Assembly: GCF_013403925.1 (NCBI RefSeq)
Contig: NZ_JABFDJ010000002.1
Span: 1 to 64,000 of the forward strand
DNA from: Winogradskyella wichelsiae
Lineage (GTDB): Bacteria > Bacteroidota > Bacteroidia > Flavobacteriales > Flavobacteriaceae
Reading direction: 5' to 3'
DNA length: 64,000 nucleotides
Shown here: piece after piece, positions 1-9,887 of the stretch
How positions within the stretch are numbered: the stretch's first letter is position 1
Layout of the letters: every line of letters starts with the position of its first letter
The notes under the pieces: generated by a model
The model's input: the letters and a program-made list of their open reading frames with translations, nothing else
The model's database searches: none
Told to the model about the DNA's origin: nothing
Position numbers and translations under genes: made by a program

Positions 1-81
1 ATGCATCTTCTAAAAAAAGATATAGCGGATGACGCGACGTTTTTGCTCCTTAATAGCAAAAGCGAAATGCCTAGAAACAAC
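1..81. other. window edge, no supportable gene
   Basis: This stretch lies downstream of the minus-strand porin stop codon. On the minus strand it stays open for 22 codons in frame with the porin, directly after its stop; on the plus strand a 28-codon ATG frame runs from base 1. Neither resembles a protein I recognise, and no clear hairpin terminator is visible, so I assign nothing here. Confidence 0.3.
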
Positions 82-2046
82 TTATAGAAAGAAATCCCAG
101 GCGAGACCAAATCTTATCGTAAGATCACGGTAAGGGTTATTGGGTGCTGAGAAGTAATCATATCCCGTTATTGATGAATTGAAATGTTCAATTTTAAAAA
201 ATATCCTAGTTTGTCTAACCTTTGCGTTAATAAAGAAATCTAACATCGGAAATCCACCGAGCTCTGTTTCGTTTTGTGTATAGAATTCAGCAAGTAGTGG
301 ATCATAACCATTCATATTATATTTAGAAAAATAATTAAGGGTTACACCTGTTTGTAATAACATCGATTTTTTAAATATATGATTGGAATAATACAGCGTG
401 TTTCTAGTAATAACTGCAGGTACATTAAGCACATCATCATCACTAACTACATTTTGATACATTATACTATTATCTAATGCAAAATTCCCTACTTTAAATT
501 CTTTCTGTATTTTAAGTCTTAAATATTGAAGCGGTTCATTGTACTGTTGTGGTTTAATAACATTAACACCATCAGAAGTTGTTTCATCTAAATTAAAATA
601 AGTATAATTATCTATATTAGATACATCAAAGGATGCATTGAACCATTTTTCTGATTCAATATTAAATTTAAGTTGTTGTGTGTTTACATTTTTGAAACTC
701 TCTAAATTAGACCAATTATAATTAACGTAATCACTTTGGTATAATAGATAATTATAATTTGCGAGCCTAGAGTTAATAGAAATTCCACCTGAAAATGCAA
801 TATCCTCATTTAATCGTAAACTTATAACGCCATCTAGAAAACTCCCTACAAAGGTATCTGACAAATTGAGTCCCCCTCTTGCAACTAAATCGAACCCTTT
901 ATAGCTTTTAGAGTATGCCCCTTCTACACCTAAGTAGTTTGATTGTATTCTATTTGTTATTGTCTGGTCTGACAACACCACAACACTATCATATCCATAG
1001 TTAATATCTGTGTAATTAAGAGCAAATTCTACATTACCCAATAAATTATTAGAATATTGAAATCCTAAAGTGGTTTTAAAATCTTCTAATTTTACCTTAT
1101 CCTTTATACTCGTGGTAAAAGCATCACCGAAAAAAGTAGTTTCGGCGGTAGTCTGAGTATATTGATAATATTTATCTTCAAAGGAAATTTTATTAAATAA
1201 AGCTAACCTGTTATTAGATAAAGAATCTTGATTTTTAATAATGTCGTAGGATTGCTCTAAATAAAAACGTTTACCTTCTAATATATTTTCCGCATCCTCA
1301 AATTGTGGATCGAATACAGAACGATCTAAAAATTCTTCATTTCCGGATGTGAAATTAACTAGATCTTCCGACTCTAGACCACCATTCTCATAATTAAGCA
1401 AATCTTGCATTACAATATATCCTTTTGCATGATATTTCTTATTCTTGGAATTATAATTTGAAATAAAACGAAAATTCCCTGTACTAGTTAATGCATTTTG
1501 ATAGTTACCTAAAGATCGTAAACCTTTATAAGCAATAGCAAAATTAAATTGTTTGGTTAAATTGACTGTAAAGAATGCATCTAATAATTGACCTTGCTCA
1601 AATGCTGTTTTATATGTTAGCCTGGTTAAAGGTGTTGGTACTTCATAGTAGTAAATATCTTCATGCTCTAAATAATTAAAATGACGAGCTCTTGCCCCAA
1701 ATAATGGTGCAGTACTATTATCCCAGGAATTAAAACTAAGAGAATTGTAGGTTTGACCAATATTAGCGAATGGCATTAAACCAAAGTTGTCTTTTTGAAG
1801 GTAATTAAATTTATAAGCTTTATTGATCGTTAATGTAGTATCTACCTGAATAGAATCTAATGAATTCTTAAACTTTAAGTACATATCAATTTTAGCCACC
1901 TCTTTAAATCCTTTTGAGTTTTTTGTGGAATTTACAGAAGAGGAGTCCTTTTGACTTAATCCTTTATTTGACTTAAGTTTAGTCTGCGAGAATAGGCTTG
2001 CAGTGAATACAAAAAACAGAATTATGTAAAAATTTTTGACTTGCAT
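82..2046 (-). CDS. putative outer-membrane porin (Porin_10 family)
   Basis: This 654-residue protein has a hydrophobic N-terminal signal peptide (about residues 1-20, ending SLFSQ). It continues as an aromatic-rich, alternating beta-strand sequence and ends in WDFFL, an aromatic terminus typical of outer-membrane barrels inserted by BamA. The segment around residues 50-105 (fixed-length Asp/Lys region followed by the NFGLMPFANIGQ stretch) matches my recollection of the Bacteroidota 'putative porin' family (Porin_10). Family members are presumed outer-membrane channels; their substrates are not established. It is transcribed alone: the upstream S8 protease gene is separated by a strong terminator. 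The ATG at 2046 directly starts the signal peptide, so the start is well supported. I find no exact TAnnTTTG promoter upstream. Confidence 0.8.
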   Translation of the reverse strand: MQVKNFYIILFFVFTASLFSQTKLKSNKGLSQKDSSSVNSTKNSKGFKEVAKIDMYLKFKNSLDSIQVDTTLTINKAYKFNYLQKDNFGLMPFANIGQTYNSLSFNSWDNSTAPLFGARARHFNYLEHEDIYYYEVPTPLTRLTYKTAFEQGQLLDAFFTVNLTKQFNFAIAYKGLRSLGNYQNALTSTGNFRFISNYNSKNKKYHAKGYIVMQDLLNYENGGLESEDLVNFTSGNEEFLDRSVFDPQFEDAENILEGKRFYLEQSYDIIKNQDSLSNNRLALFNKISFEDKYYQYTQTTAETTFFGDAFTTSIKDKVKLEDFKTTLGFQYSNNLLGNVEFALNYTDINYGYDSVVVLSDQTITNRIQSNYLGVEGAYSKSYKGFDLVARGGLNLSDTFVGSFLDGVISLRLNEDIAFSGGISINSRLANYNYLLYQSDYVNYNWSNLESFKNVNTQQLKFNIESEKWFNASFDVSNIDNYTYFNLDETTSDGVNVIKPQQYNEPLQYLRLKIQKEFKVGNFALDNSIMYQNVVSDDDVLNVPAVITRNTLYYSNHIFKKSMLLQTGVTLNYFSKYNMNGYDPLLAEFYTQNETELGGFPMLDFFINAKVRQTRIFFKIEHFNSSITGYDYFSAPNNPYRDLTIRFGLAWDFFL

Positions 2047-2121
2047 TTAAAATAATATAAATTTCAAAACAAAGTAAACTATAAAATATTGTTTAAGAAC
2101 AAAAAATTACAATTTACTTAA

Positions 2122-2156
2122 CAAAAAAACGACCAACGTTAGTTAACGTTGGTCGT
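2122..2156 (-). terminator. intrinsic terminator after the S8 protease operon
   Basis: A perfect 12-bp stem (2129-2140 pairing with 2145-2156, 4-nt loop) is followed on the minus strand by seven U residues (plus-strand A run 2123-2129). It lies 27 bases after the protease stop codon and closes the susCD operon. Confidence 0.9.
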
Positions 2157-2182
2157 TTCTTATAAGAATGTAACTAAATGTG

Positions 2183-4171
2183 TTATTCTATAATAAGTTT
2201 TTGAGATGTTCTATTATTTCCTTGAGAAATAGTTGCAATATAAACACCAGGCGTAACATCATTTAAATAGATAACTTCCTTAAACTTAACGTTATTATTT
2301 TCGAAATTATTTTGATATACTTGACGTCCACTAATATCATAAATATCAATATTTACATCACTAGTATTGTTTAAGTTAGAATCAAAGCTAATTGTAAATT
2401 GACCTCTACTTGGATTTGGGTAAACTATTAGACTGTTAGATAAAGTATTATCACTTACTCCAAGAGTAAGATTATTCCCTGTTAATATAAGTCCAAAATC
2501 TTGACTTTGAGGGTCAAAAGGTCCCCCTGCATTTCCTTTTAAGGTTCCTTTATGACTAACTGTTAAAGTATAAACTCCATCTTCAGGAACCTCTATATCA
2601 ACTCTTTCTAAATTATCTACACTATTATCACCTTTAATAGCGAAAAACTGACTTCCACTTGAAAAATCCAATTTCCAGGGTAAATATGTTTCGCTTCCTT
2701 TAGAAATTCTTAGATCAAGATCATTAACAAGCCTAGCGGTAGAATTATTAAGAACATTAGCTGTGGCGCTGTTAACCGGATTTCCCGGCATATCAGCCCA
2801 AGATATTGAAGCTCTTAAAACATCCCCAGCAGACGCAGAAAACGTCATTGTGTAAGTACCCCCATTTTCTAAATTTAATTCTTCAATAACAGCATCACCT
2901 GAATTATCAGCTGTAATTACATTAGCAGCTTCTAGTGCATTCAAAAATCCCCAACCAAATTTAGGATCTGGACCTACTGCTGCATTATCATCTGTAGAAG
3001 TATGACATACGAGGCCTTTTAATGTTGCCCCTAACATAAAGACATTATTTAATTGCTTATAATATTCTTGAATAAGAACTAATGTTCCAGTGGTATTTGG
3101 TGCTGACATTGATGTTCCAGAAAAAGTATCATAACCATCTATTGGTACAGCACTGAATAAATTTGTTCCATCAGCAGCAATATCCGGTTTAATTCTTAGG
3201 TCATCCGTAGGCCCTTGACTACTACTTGAATTAATATTTAAACTACTAATATTATCACTAAATGGTGCCAAAACAGGATTAGCATTAGCAATTACTAAAT
3301 TATTTTTTGCATTTTTATCTGTTGTTAATTTATCATAACCATTTAAAAGCCCCCCTGAATACGATGTTGTTCCAGAATTACCTGCAGAAGCAACCATTAA
3401 ATATTGAGGATTATTATAAATTAATTCGTCAATTTGACTAGCATCACTAGTATATGCTCCCATAATCCATGCATCAATCGGACCTGTTCCGTCATTAGGG
3501 TCAACTGGTACACCGTAAGAATGATTAGATAAAATAATTGGATTTGTATTATTGTTAACGGCCAATAATATTTCTGAAATATCATTTGTCCAATTATATG
3601 ATTTAATGAAAACATCAGTCGCCATTCCTTTAGCTGATGGATTTATGCCTTTAGCTCCTATGGTTCCAGCAACATGAGTTCCATGACTACTAAATCCAGA
3701 ATCATCATCATCTACGATTGAATTATCAATGATAGTTACTCTTGAAGCAGTATTATCTGAATTCATAAATTCAGGGTGTGTAGATTGAATAGGACCTCCA
3801 TCCCAAACACCAACAGTCATACCTGTTCCTTCTAAATTTAAACCCAAACTACCCCCTGTTTGTAATGCCGATGTTTTTGTTGCCCTACCTGCAGAAAGGT
3901 TATCTGTAGATATATATATTGGTTTACCATCAATTATATCTCTAATCTGTAATATTACACCATCGGCTCTTTTAATAACCCTACTAGCTTTGGGATTTAG
4001 TGCAATATAATTAGCTACATTTAATTCCCTATTCTTTTCTTTTTGTATTAACTTCTTCAATAAAAGATTATTCTCTATTGATAGATTCTCAATAATCTTT
4101 TTATCGAGAGATTGTCCATAACTATTTAAAAATAGTATGGACATAAATAAAAGTATGTAATTCTTTTTCAT
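2183..4171 (-). CDS. secreted S8 (subtilisin-family) serine protease with type IX sorting domain
   Basis: This 662-residue protein starts with a signal peptide (about residues 1-19). The subtilase domain carries the catalytic triad: Asp124 in GVWDGG, His163 in SSHGTHVAG and Ser354 in FSGTSMSAP; Asn265 in SAGNSG is the likely oxyanion residue. Residues 420-570 look like a beta-rich P-domain-like accessory module. Residues 578-662 form a type A C-terminal sorting domain (VYPNPSRG, then DISGRQVY), the signal for type IX export and surface attachment in Bacteroidota. It is the last gene of the susC-susD-lipoprotein operon and ends before a strong terminator. I infer that it cuts extracellular protein and that the SusCD pair imports the products; substrate specificity cannot be read from the sequence. 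Confidence 0.9.
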   Translation of the reverse strand: MKKNYILLFMSILFLNSYGQSLDKKIIENLSIENNLLLKKLIQKEKNRELNVANYIALNPKASRVIKRADGVILQIRDIIDGKPIYISTDNLSAGRATKTSALQTGGSLGLNLEGTGMTVGVWDGGPIQSTHPEFMNSDNTASRVTIIDNSIVDDDDSGFSSHGTHVAGTIGAKGINPSAKGMATDVFIKSYNWTNDISEILLAVNNNTNPIILSNHSYGVPVDPNDGTGPIDAWIMGAYTSDASQIDELIYNNPQYLMVASAGNSGTTSYSGGLLNGYDKLTTDKNAKNNLVIANANPVLAPFSDNISSLNINSSSSQGPTDDLRIKPDIAADGTNLFSAVPIDGYDTFSGTSMSAPNTTGTLVLIQEYYKQLNNVFMLGATLKGLVCHTSTDDNAAVGPDPKFGWGFLNALEAANVITADNSGDAVIEELNLENGGTYTMTFSASAGDVLRASISWADMPGNPVNSATANVLNNSTARLVNDLDLRISKGSETYLPWKLDFSSGSQFFAIKGDNSVDNLERVDIEVPEDGVYTLTVSHKGTLKGNAGGPFDPQSQDFGLILTGNNLTLGVSDNTLSNSLIVYPNPSRGQFTISFDSNLNNTSDVNIDIYDISGRQVYQNNFENNNVKFKEVIYLNDVTPGVYIATISQGNNRTSQKLIIE

Positions 4172-4186
4172 AGTACTAGTATAAAA

Positions 4187-4223
4187 TTAAAAACCACCTT
4201 AAACTATAAAAGTAAAAGGTGGT
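4187..4223 (-). terminator. hairpin between lipoprotein and protease genes
   Basis: ACCACCTT at 4193-4200 pairs with AAGGTGGT at 4216-4223 around a 15-nt loop. On the minus strand it is followed by a short U-rich tract. It lies 23 bases after the lipoprotein stop and 22 bases before the protease start, so it may be a leaky terminator that lowers protease expression, or an mRNA 3'-end stabiliser. Confidence 0.6.
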
Positions 4224-4246
4224 ATAAATATAAGCAAATATAACAA

Positions 4247-4966
4247 CTATTCTATAGTAAAACTAGCTGACCCACCAGATCCTGTTACAGCACCAGAAGC
4301 TAATGTTGTTGCTCCTTCATTGATTTCAAATCCACCATTAACAATACCATCACCGTACGCATCGTTCACAGCAATACCATATTCACCAGAAGCTAAACAA
4401 AACTCAACTTTTTTAACGGCACCATTGTCATCAGGATTAATGAACGGTCCACCACTAAAAATAATAACAGCTGGAGATACAGATAAATCATATAAATCCC
4501 ATGTAGTTTCGTCAGGGTAATCATCTAACGTAATTGCTAATTCAACAATAGTATCAACACATAATTCTGTAACTTCTAAATCAGCAATACCCCCAAATGT
4601 TCCATCACTAGAGACTAAGCTAATAGACAAAATCTGTGCTTCAAAATTTAAAGATAAATCAGACACAGTTAAAGTAAACTCACCAACTGCACTATTAGCA
4701 GGAACTGTAACTGATGTAGGAATAGAATAATCTGCATCATCTAATGTAGCTGTTTCCGTATCTACAATAATATCAAATGTACGATCAGAACTAGATGTTG
4801 TAGTCGTGTACACCGTAATTATTCTTTCAAAATCAACAGCATCTCTAGGTACCTCTACTGCTATAACACCAGATTCAAACGAAACTCTATTTGCAGTCTC
4901 TATATCTTCTTCTTCACATGCCATAAATGCAAAGGCCAACATAGAAAATAATAAAAATTTTTTCAT
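4247..4966 (-). CDS. surface lipoprotein with beta-sandwich (Calx-beta-like) domain
   Basis: I place the start at the ATG at 4966, which begins MKKFLLFSMLAFAFMAC, a lipoprotein signal peptide with cysteine at position 17. A longer reading frame begins at a TTG ten codons upstream and would spoil the signal. The mature protein is acidic (EEEDIETAN) and reads as two beta-rich parts: residues of about 25-130 resemble a Calx-beta or DUF1735-type sandwich, and the C-terminal part contains NDAYGDGI, a D-x-YGDG pattern common in extracellular Bacteroidota proteins. It lies 81 bases after susD, in the position often taken by a substrate-binding surface lipoprotein. Its ligand is unknown. Confidence 0.7.
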   Translation of the reverse strand: MKKFLLFSMLAFAFMACEEEDIETANRVSFESGVIAVEVPRDAVDFERIITVYTTTTSSSDRTFDIIVDTETATLDDADYSIPTSVTVPANSAVGEFTLTVSDLSLNFEAQILSISLVSSDGTFGGIADLEVTELCVDTIVELAITLDDYPDETTWDLYDLSVSPAVIIFSGGPFINPDDNGAVKKVEFCLASGEYGIAVNDAYGDGIVNGGFEINEGATTLASGAVTGSGGSASFTIE

Positions 4967-4984
4967 AATTATATTTTTTTTAAT

Positions 4985-5016
4985 AATAGACTCCAATTAC
5001 AATATCGGAGTCTATT
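4985..5016 (-). other. intra-operon stem-loop between susD and lipoprotein gene
   Basis: AATAGACTCC at 4985-4994 pairs perfectly with GGAGTCTATT at 5007-5016 around a 12-nt loop. On the minus strand it is followed by an A-rich, not U-rich, tract, so it is not a standard terminator. It may protect the susCD transcript from 3' decay and so set unequal levels of the outer-membrane pair and the downstream genes. Confidence 0.6.
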
Positions 5017-5047
5017 TTAGTTAACATTAATTTTTAATACAAAACAA

Positions 5048-6505
5048 TTACTCTATGTTAATTGCATCAGTATAGAACTCACTTGCATCAATTTCTGCTT
5101 GAGGTATTTTCAGATAAAATAAAGGACTATCAGCGGCTACATCTGTAGGGATACGATGAACATCATCCCTAAGGATAGCTCTATTGTATCTTTTAGCATC
5201 AAACCATTCAACACCAAATTCACCATACATTTCTTTACGTCTTTCTAATAAAATCTCTTCAAATAACTGAATACCTGTATTAGACGATATTACAGCATTA
5301 GGATCTCTTTCTGATTGCAAAGCAAACAATAACGCTTTTGCTGCTGTAAAGTTCCCTAATTGATACTGAGCTTCAGCATCTAACAAAACCATTTCTGATT
5401 TTCTCATAACTACTATGTCTGAATCAAATGCAAATGCAAATTTACCTGTAACATACTCTCTCCATGGCACACTAGCAGAAACATTGTAGAAATCAGAGAA
5501 TGTATTTCTTACATCTGTAGCAGAAAACTCACTAACAAAATTAGGATTAACATATGTCGCTTGGTAAGATAAAGTAAAATGATCCATCATAGCAGCTGCA
5601 TGCCCCCAATAATAATTAGTTTCAGATGTTCCATTTTGAAAAAGTGCCCATAACCATTCATCATCTTCCATATTAGTGAAACCACTTCCCCAGTTTGAAG
5701 AAACAACCGCACTAGAAGCATTACCACCATAAGCAGCACTTGCAGCCTCAGATAAACCAGCCCAATCATCCTTTGTTACAGCTAATATCCTAGCCTTCAT
5801 CCCGTTAGCTACAGCTTTATTAATAAAACTTTTACCTGTTCTCGTTTCTGGTAAATCAGCAATAGCATCATTGATATCTAATAATATTTGATCCATTACC
5901 TCACTCAATGGCGCTGGTTCCTTACCCCCAACAGTTTCTAGTGATACTCGTTCTGTATAGTACGGTATTCTAACTAAATCACGATCGTTATTATAATTTG
6001 GTGCATAATCAAGAAGCAACTGAAAATGGTGATAAGCTCTTAAAGCCTTACCTATAGCAATAAACTCTGTTTTTTCAGAATCTGATAAATTGCTATCTGT
6101 TACACCTTGAATAAGAATATTAGCATAATTAATAGTCTGGTAATTAAAGTCCCAATTAAAAAGTGTTCTTCTAAAATTTGGTTCTCTATTTTGATGCGCA
6201 TAATCAGTACCATACCAAGCATCGGCTTGTATTAAATCATTCCCTTTCATCACACGTGCAAAATCAAGTGAATATAATCCACCAGTATCTGGATCATCGT
6301 ACTGACCTTTATAATTAGCATAAATACCAGCAATGAAAGATTCAGTTATTTGTCTACTGTTAAAAACCACCTCTTCCGTAAGCCCCTCTGTGTTTTGAGG
6401 CTCATCTAAATAATCTTTTGAACAGCCAACAAACACAAATGTGACAAACAATAATGCCATAAACCTATAGCCTAAAGTCATTTTAAAATTTTGTTTATTT
6501 TTCAT
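5048..6505 (-). CDS. susD: RagB/SusD family nutrient-binding lipoprotein
   Basis: From the ATG at 6505 this is a 485-residue protein with a lipoprotein signal ending VFVGC (cysteine 28). A TTG three codons earlier is possible but less likely. It continues with SKDYLDEPQ, the usual start of mature SusD-like proteins, and alpha-helical TPR-like content follows. The C-terminal ERRKEMYGEFGVEWFDAKRY motif region is characteristic of the family. SusD proteins form the lid over the SusC TonB-dependent transporter at the cell surface and capture oligosaccharides or peptides. It begins 15 bases after the SusC stop, as expected for a co-translated pair. With no carbohydrate-active enzyme nearby and a secreted protease downstream, a peptide ligand is my preferred inference. 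Confidence 0.92.
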   Translation of the reverse strand: MKNKQNFKMTLGYRFMALLFVTFVFVGCSKDYLDEPQNTEGLTEEVVFNSRQITESFIAGIYANYKGQYDDPDTGGLYSLDFARVMKGNDLIQADAWYGTDYAHQNREPNFRRTLFNWDFNYQTINYANILIQGVTDSNLSDSEKTEFIAIGKALRAYHHFQLLLDYAPNYNNDRDLVRIPYYTERVSLETVGGKEPAPLSEVMDQILLDINDAIADLPETRTGKSFINKAVANGMKARILAVTKDDWAGLSEAASAAYGGNASSAVVSSNWGSGFTNMEDDEWLWALFQNGTSETNYYWGHAAAMMDHFTLSYQATYVNPNFVSEFSATDVRNTFSDFYNVSASVPWREYVTGKFAFAFDSDIVVMRKSEMVLLDAEAQYQLGNFTAAKALLFALQSERDPNAVISSNTGIQLFEEILLERRKEMYGEFGVEWFDAKRYNRAILRDDVHRIPTDVAADSPLFYLKIPQAEIDASEFYTDAINIE

Positions 6506-6520
6506 AATTTTCAATTTTTT

Positions 6521-9500
6521 TTAAAATTCTATAATTACACCAGTAGTAATAGTTCTCTGTAATGGAGATCTATTAGCTGTAGTACCAGCAAAACTTTGCT
6601 CTGGATCAATACCATCATGAGATTGCCATGTCAATAAATTATCAGCTTGTAAGAATAAACGTACCTTACTGAAACCTACCTTCTCAACTGCCGTTGTTGG
6701 TAAATTATACCCTAATGTTAAAGCCTTAAGTCTTACATAATCGTTTTTAAATAAAAATCTAGTAGACGCAGCGTTAAAATTATTATTAGCTGTTGTTAAT
6801 CTAGGGAAATCTGTAATATCACCTGGTTGTTGCCATGCTTTAAAGTTATCTGGGTGTGCAGAAGAACCTGGGGTACTAAATCCACTAATTAAGCCAGAAT
6901 AATCCGAATCATATAAGTAAGCACCTACACTAAAGTTAAATAGCATACTTAAATCAAACTGTTTGTAACTAAGATTCGTATTAAAACCACCTTGAAAATC
7001 AGGTAATGAAGATTTACCTGTTTCATACTGGTCAGCTAGATTGTTATCATTTGTTACATCTCTTCCTGTAACATTTCCATCGCCATCAAGAACATCATAA
7101 TACCATAAAGCATCACCTGTAGCAGGATCAACTCCAGCCCATTCGTCCAGATAGAAATCATAAAGTGAATTTCCTTCTTTCCATAATTTTGTTCCGTTTA
7201 AAAATTCATCTTGAGGTAAGTCTGTGATTTCATTCTTATCCATAGAGAAATTAACACCAACACTCCAAGCAAACTTATCATTACTAATAATTTGTGAATT
7301 TAAAGAAAATTCCCAACCATAATTTTTCACAGCACCATTATTCGTAAATACATTACTAACTCCTGTGGAGTTAACAGCAGGAACACTATACAATAAATCA
7401 ATACTCTCTTTACTATAGTAGTCTACAGAACCATAAAATTTACTATTCCATAAATTAAAATCTACACCAACGTTTGTAGAAGCAGTCTTTTCCCATTGTA
7501 AAGCTGGGTCAGGTAGCGTTGTTGGAGGTAAAAGAGTAGGAACACCTTCTACTGGAGATAATGTTATATCATTAGCGTTGGTACCACCAAAAATAAATTG
7601 GTAAGGAAATTGACCAATCCCAGCATTATTACCTAGTTCACCATAAGAAGCTCTCAGTTTCAAACTAGAAATAGCATCTACGTTAGCCATAAAACTCTCG
7701 TTAGAAATAGCCCAGCTACCACCTACAGAATAAAATGTACCCCATCTAAAATCACTACCAAATTTTGAAGAACCATCTCGTCTAATAGCCCCTTCTAAAA
7801 AGTATCTATTATCATAGTTGTAAGCAACTCTACCTAAATATCCATTTATACGTTCAGAAATTCTAATACCACCAGTTGACTCAGGATTCGCAGCGTTTCC
7901 TAACTCTTCTTGATTAGGTAATAAACCTGTTGCAGATGCACTAAATGTATTTAAATTTAGTTCATATGCTTCCATAATTGCATCTACAGATAAATTATGT
8001 TTACCAAAACCCTTAGAGTAATTCAATGCTTGAATAGCATTGAGTGTATTAGTGATATTTCTAGATTTTGAAACCCTTCCACCTACTGAAGAAGCAGCAC
8101 CAATAATATCATCATCAAATGATTGTGAATCAAACACATAGTTTTCAAAACTGATACGCGAATTAAATGTAAAATCTTCTAAAAATTTAACTTCAGCAAA
8201 AGCATTACCAACATAGTTAGTTCTTACTTCGTTTTCGCTTCCAAGCAATAAAGACGCTAAGATGTTTTCTCCATTATTAACGTTTCTTGTTGCATTTAAA
8301 GACTGTCCTAATCTACCATTAGCATTACCTGCGTCATAATATAAAGCACCTGCTGTATCTCTAACTAAAGCACCTGAAGCATCACGTGCATATACAGGAA
8401 AGATACTTGAAACATTATAAATCCAACCAATAGATTGTGTTGTACTACCAGATGTTTGATCTGGGTTACCAGAGTTTGATCTAGAATAACTAGTATTTAC
8501 CCCTACTTTTAACCAATCATTAACTTGAGTTTCTAAATTAAGCCTTGTTGAAATACGTTCAAAATCTGAAGTTATCACTGGACCATCTTCACTTAAATAA
8601 TCAACAGAAAAGAAATAAGAAGTTTTTTCACTACCACCGGCAATACTTAAGTTATGATTAATTCTTGGTACTTCTTTTCTAATCAATTCATCTTCCCAAT
8701 TTGTTTCCCATAAAAGTTCAGCACCCGCTACTAAATTTCCATTAGCATCAATAGGATTAGCTACATTGTAAGGATTGTAACCTAAACCACCTATTATTGA
8801 ATTAGAAGCATTTGACGCCGCATTTGCAGCACTTTGTCCTAAAAAATATTGGTTATTGTTTTTTGTTGCTTGCCATAATAATTTTAAATTATCTTCAGTA
8901 CCAACTACATCATGTAATCCTACTGCTGGATTTGAAACTCCGTACTGACTTCTAAAGGTCACCTTAGCTTTAGAATTTAATTTTCCTTTTTTGGTTGTAA
9001 TTAATATTACACCATTTGCTCCTCTAGAACCATATAATGATGTTGAAGAAGCATCTTTTAATACAGATACCGATTCTATTTGATCTTGACTGATAGAACT
9101 AATATTACCGTTAAATGGAGAACCATCTAAAACAATTAATGGACCTGCCTCAGAATTAATACTAGAAAAACCTCTAATTCTAATTTCTGCATTATTACCT
9201 GGCTGACCACCAGATGTTATAAGATTAACACCTGCTACCGTTCCTTGAAGCGCTCTCAATGGAGATGTAACTTGTTGATTTTCTATTGTACTCGCTGAAA
9301 TCACAGAAACAGCACCAACAATAGCTTCTTTTTTCTGTGTACCATATGCAACAACTACAACTTCGTCTAAAGCACTATCTTGCTCAAGTCTTACATCGTA
9401 AGTACTACCCGCACCTATTGTAATTTCAGTAGTTTTCATACCTACATAAGAGATAACTAAAACATCTCCCTGATTGACTCCTACGGTAAACTTACCATCA

Positions 9501-9673
9501 AAATCTGTTTGTTGCCCCTTAGAGGTTCCTTTTACAATTACACTCGCTCCTGGGAGTGGCAAACCATCGTCTGCCGTTGTAATTGTACCTGTGACAGTCT
9601 TCTCTTGTGCAAAAGAGAACTGCATCACGAACGCCATAAAAAGCGTTAATAACCATGTTAATTTTAATTTCAT
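6521..9673 (-). CDS. susC: SusC/RagA family TonB-linked outer-membrane transporter
   Basis: This 1050-residue protein has a signal peptide (1-22). A carboxypeptidase-regulatory-like beta domain covers roughly residues 26-100 (VTGTITTADDGLPLPGASV), followed by the TonB box region (LDEVVVVAYGTQKK) and a plug domain at about 110-230 with LYGSRGANGVILITTKKG. The rest is a 22-strand-type barrel ending in TTGVIIEF. SusC proteins import large nutrients across the outer membrane using TonB energy, with SusD as lid. It is the first gene of the operon susC-susD-lipoprotein-S8 protease. The 214-base gap upstream separates it from the divergent rnhB; I find no exact TAnnTTTG match for susC there. Confidence 0.95.
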   Translation of the reverse strand: MKLKLTWLLTLFMAFVMQFSFAQEKTVTGTITTADDGLPLPGASVIVKGTSKGQQTDFDGKFTVGVNQGDVLVISYVGMKTTEITIGAGSTYDVRLEQDSALDEVVVVAYGTQKKEAIVGAVSVISASTIENQQVTSPLRALQGTVAGVNLITSGGQPGNNAEIRIRGFSSINSEAGPLIVLDGSPFNGNISSISQDQIESVSVLKDASSTSLYGSRGANGVILITTKKGKLNSKAKVTFRSQYGVSNPAVGLHDVVGTEDNLKLLWQATKNNNQYFLGQSAANAASNASNSIIGGLGYNPYNVANPIDANGNLVAGAELLWETNWEDELIRKEVPRINHNLSIAGGSEKTSYFFSVDYLSEDGPVITSDFERISTRLNLETQVNDWLKVGVNTSYSRSNSGNPDQTSGSTTQSIGWIYNVSSIFPVYARDASGALVRDTAGALYYDAGNANGRLGQSLNATRNVNNGENILASLLLGSENEVRTNYVGNAFAEVKFLEDFTFNSRISFENYVFDSQSFDDDIIGAASSVGGRVSKSRNITNTLNAIQALNYSKGFGKHNLSVDAIMEAYELNLNTFSASATGLLPNQEELGNAANPESTGGIRISERINGYLGRVAYNYDNRYFLEGAIRRDGSSKFGSDFRWGTFYSVGGSWAISNESFMANVDAISSLKLRASYGELGNNAGIGQFPYQFIFGGTNANDITLSPVEGVPTLLPPTTLPDPALQWEKTASTNVGVDFNLWNSKFYGSVDYYSKESIDLLYSVPAVNSTGVSNVFTNNGAVKNYGWEFSLNSQIISNDKFAWSVGVNFSMDKNEITDLPQDEFLNGTKLWKEGNSLYDFYLDEWAGVDPATGDALWYYDVLDGDGNVTGRDVTNDNNLADQYETGKSSLPDFQGGFNTNLSYKQFDLSMLFNFSVGAYLYDSDYSGLISGFSTPGSSAHPDNFKAWQQPGDITDFPRLTTANNNFNAASTRFLFKNDYVRLKALTLGYNLPTTAVEKVGFSKVRLFLQADNLLTWQSHDGIDPEQSFAGTTANRSPLQRTITTGVIIEF

Positions 9674-9863
9674 AAAACAATTATTTGAGTTAGTCTAGTT
9701 GCAAACATCTTAATTAAATATTAAATAAGCAAGCGTTTTTGCTAAAAAAATGTTAACAATGTTACGATAATGACAACAAATCCAAAAATCCATTTATGTA
9801 TTGTTTACTTAGAGAACACAATACTTAGATGCAAAAAAACACAAAAGGGTTCCGTTAAAATTT

Positions 9864-9871
9864 TAACTTTG
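9864..9871 (+). promoter_or_regulatory. TAnnTTTG promoter element of rnhB
   Basis: TAACTTTG matches the Bacteroidota -7 consensus. A transcript starting about 7 bases downstream would leave only about 10 bases before the TTG start of rnhB, so the message may be nearly leaderless. Confidence 0.65.
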
Positions 9872-9887
9872 TTCAAAAATTAACATT

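Noticed and set aside
1..87. Short plus-strand ORF starting at base 1
   Set aside because: Only 28 codons, overlapping the porin stop; no family pattern or ribosome-binding signal.
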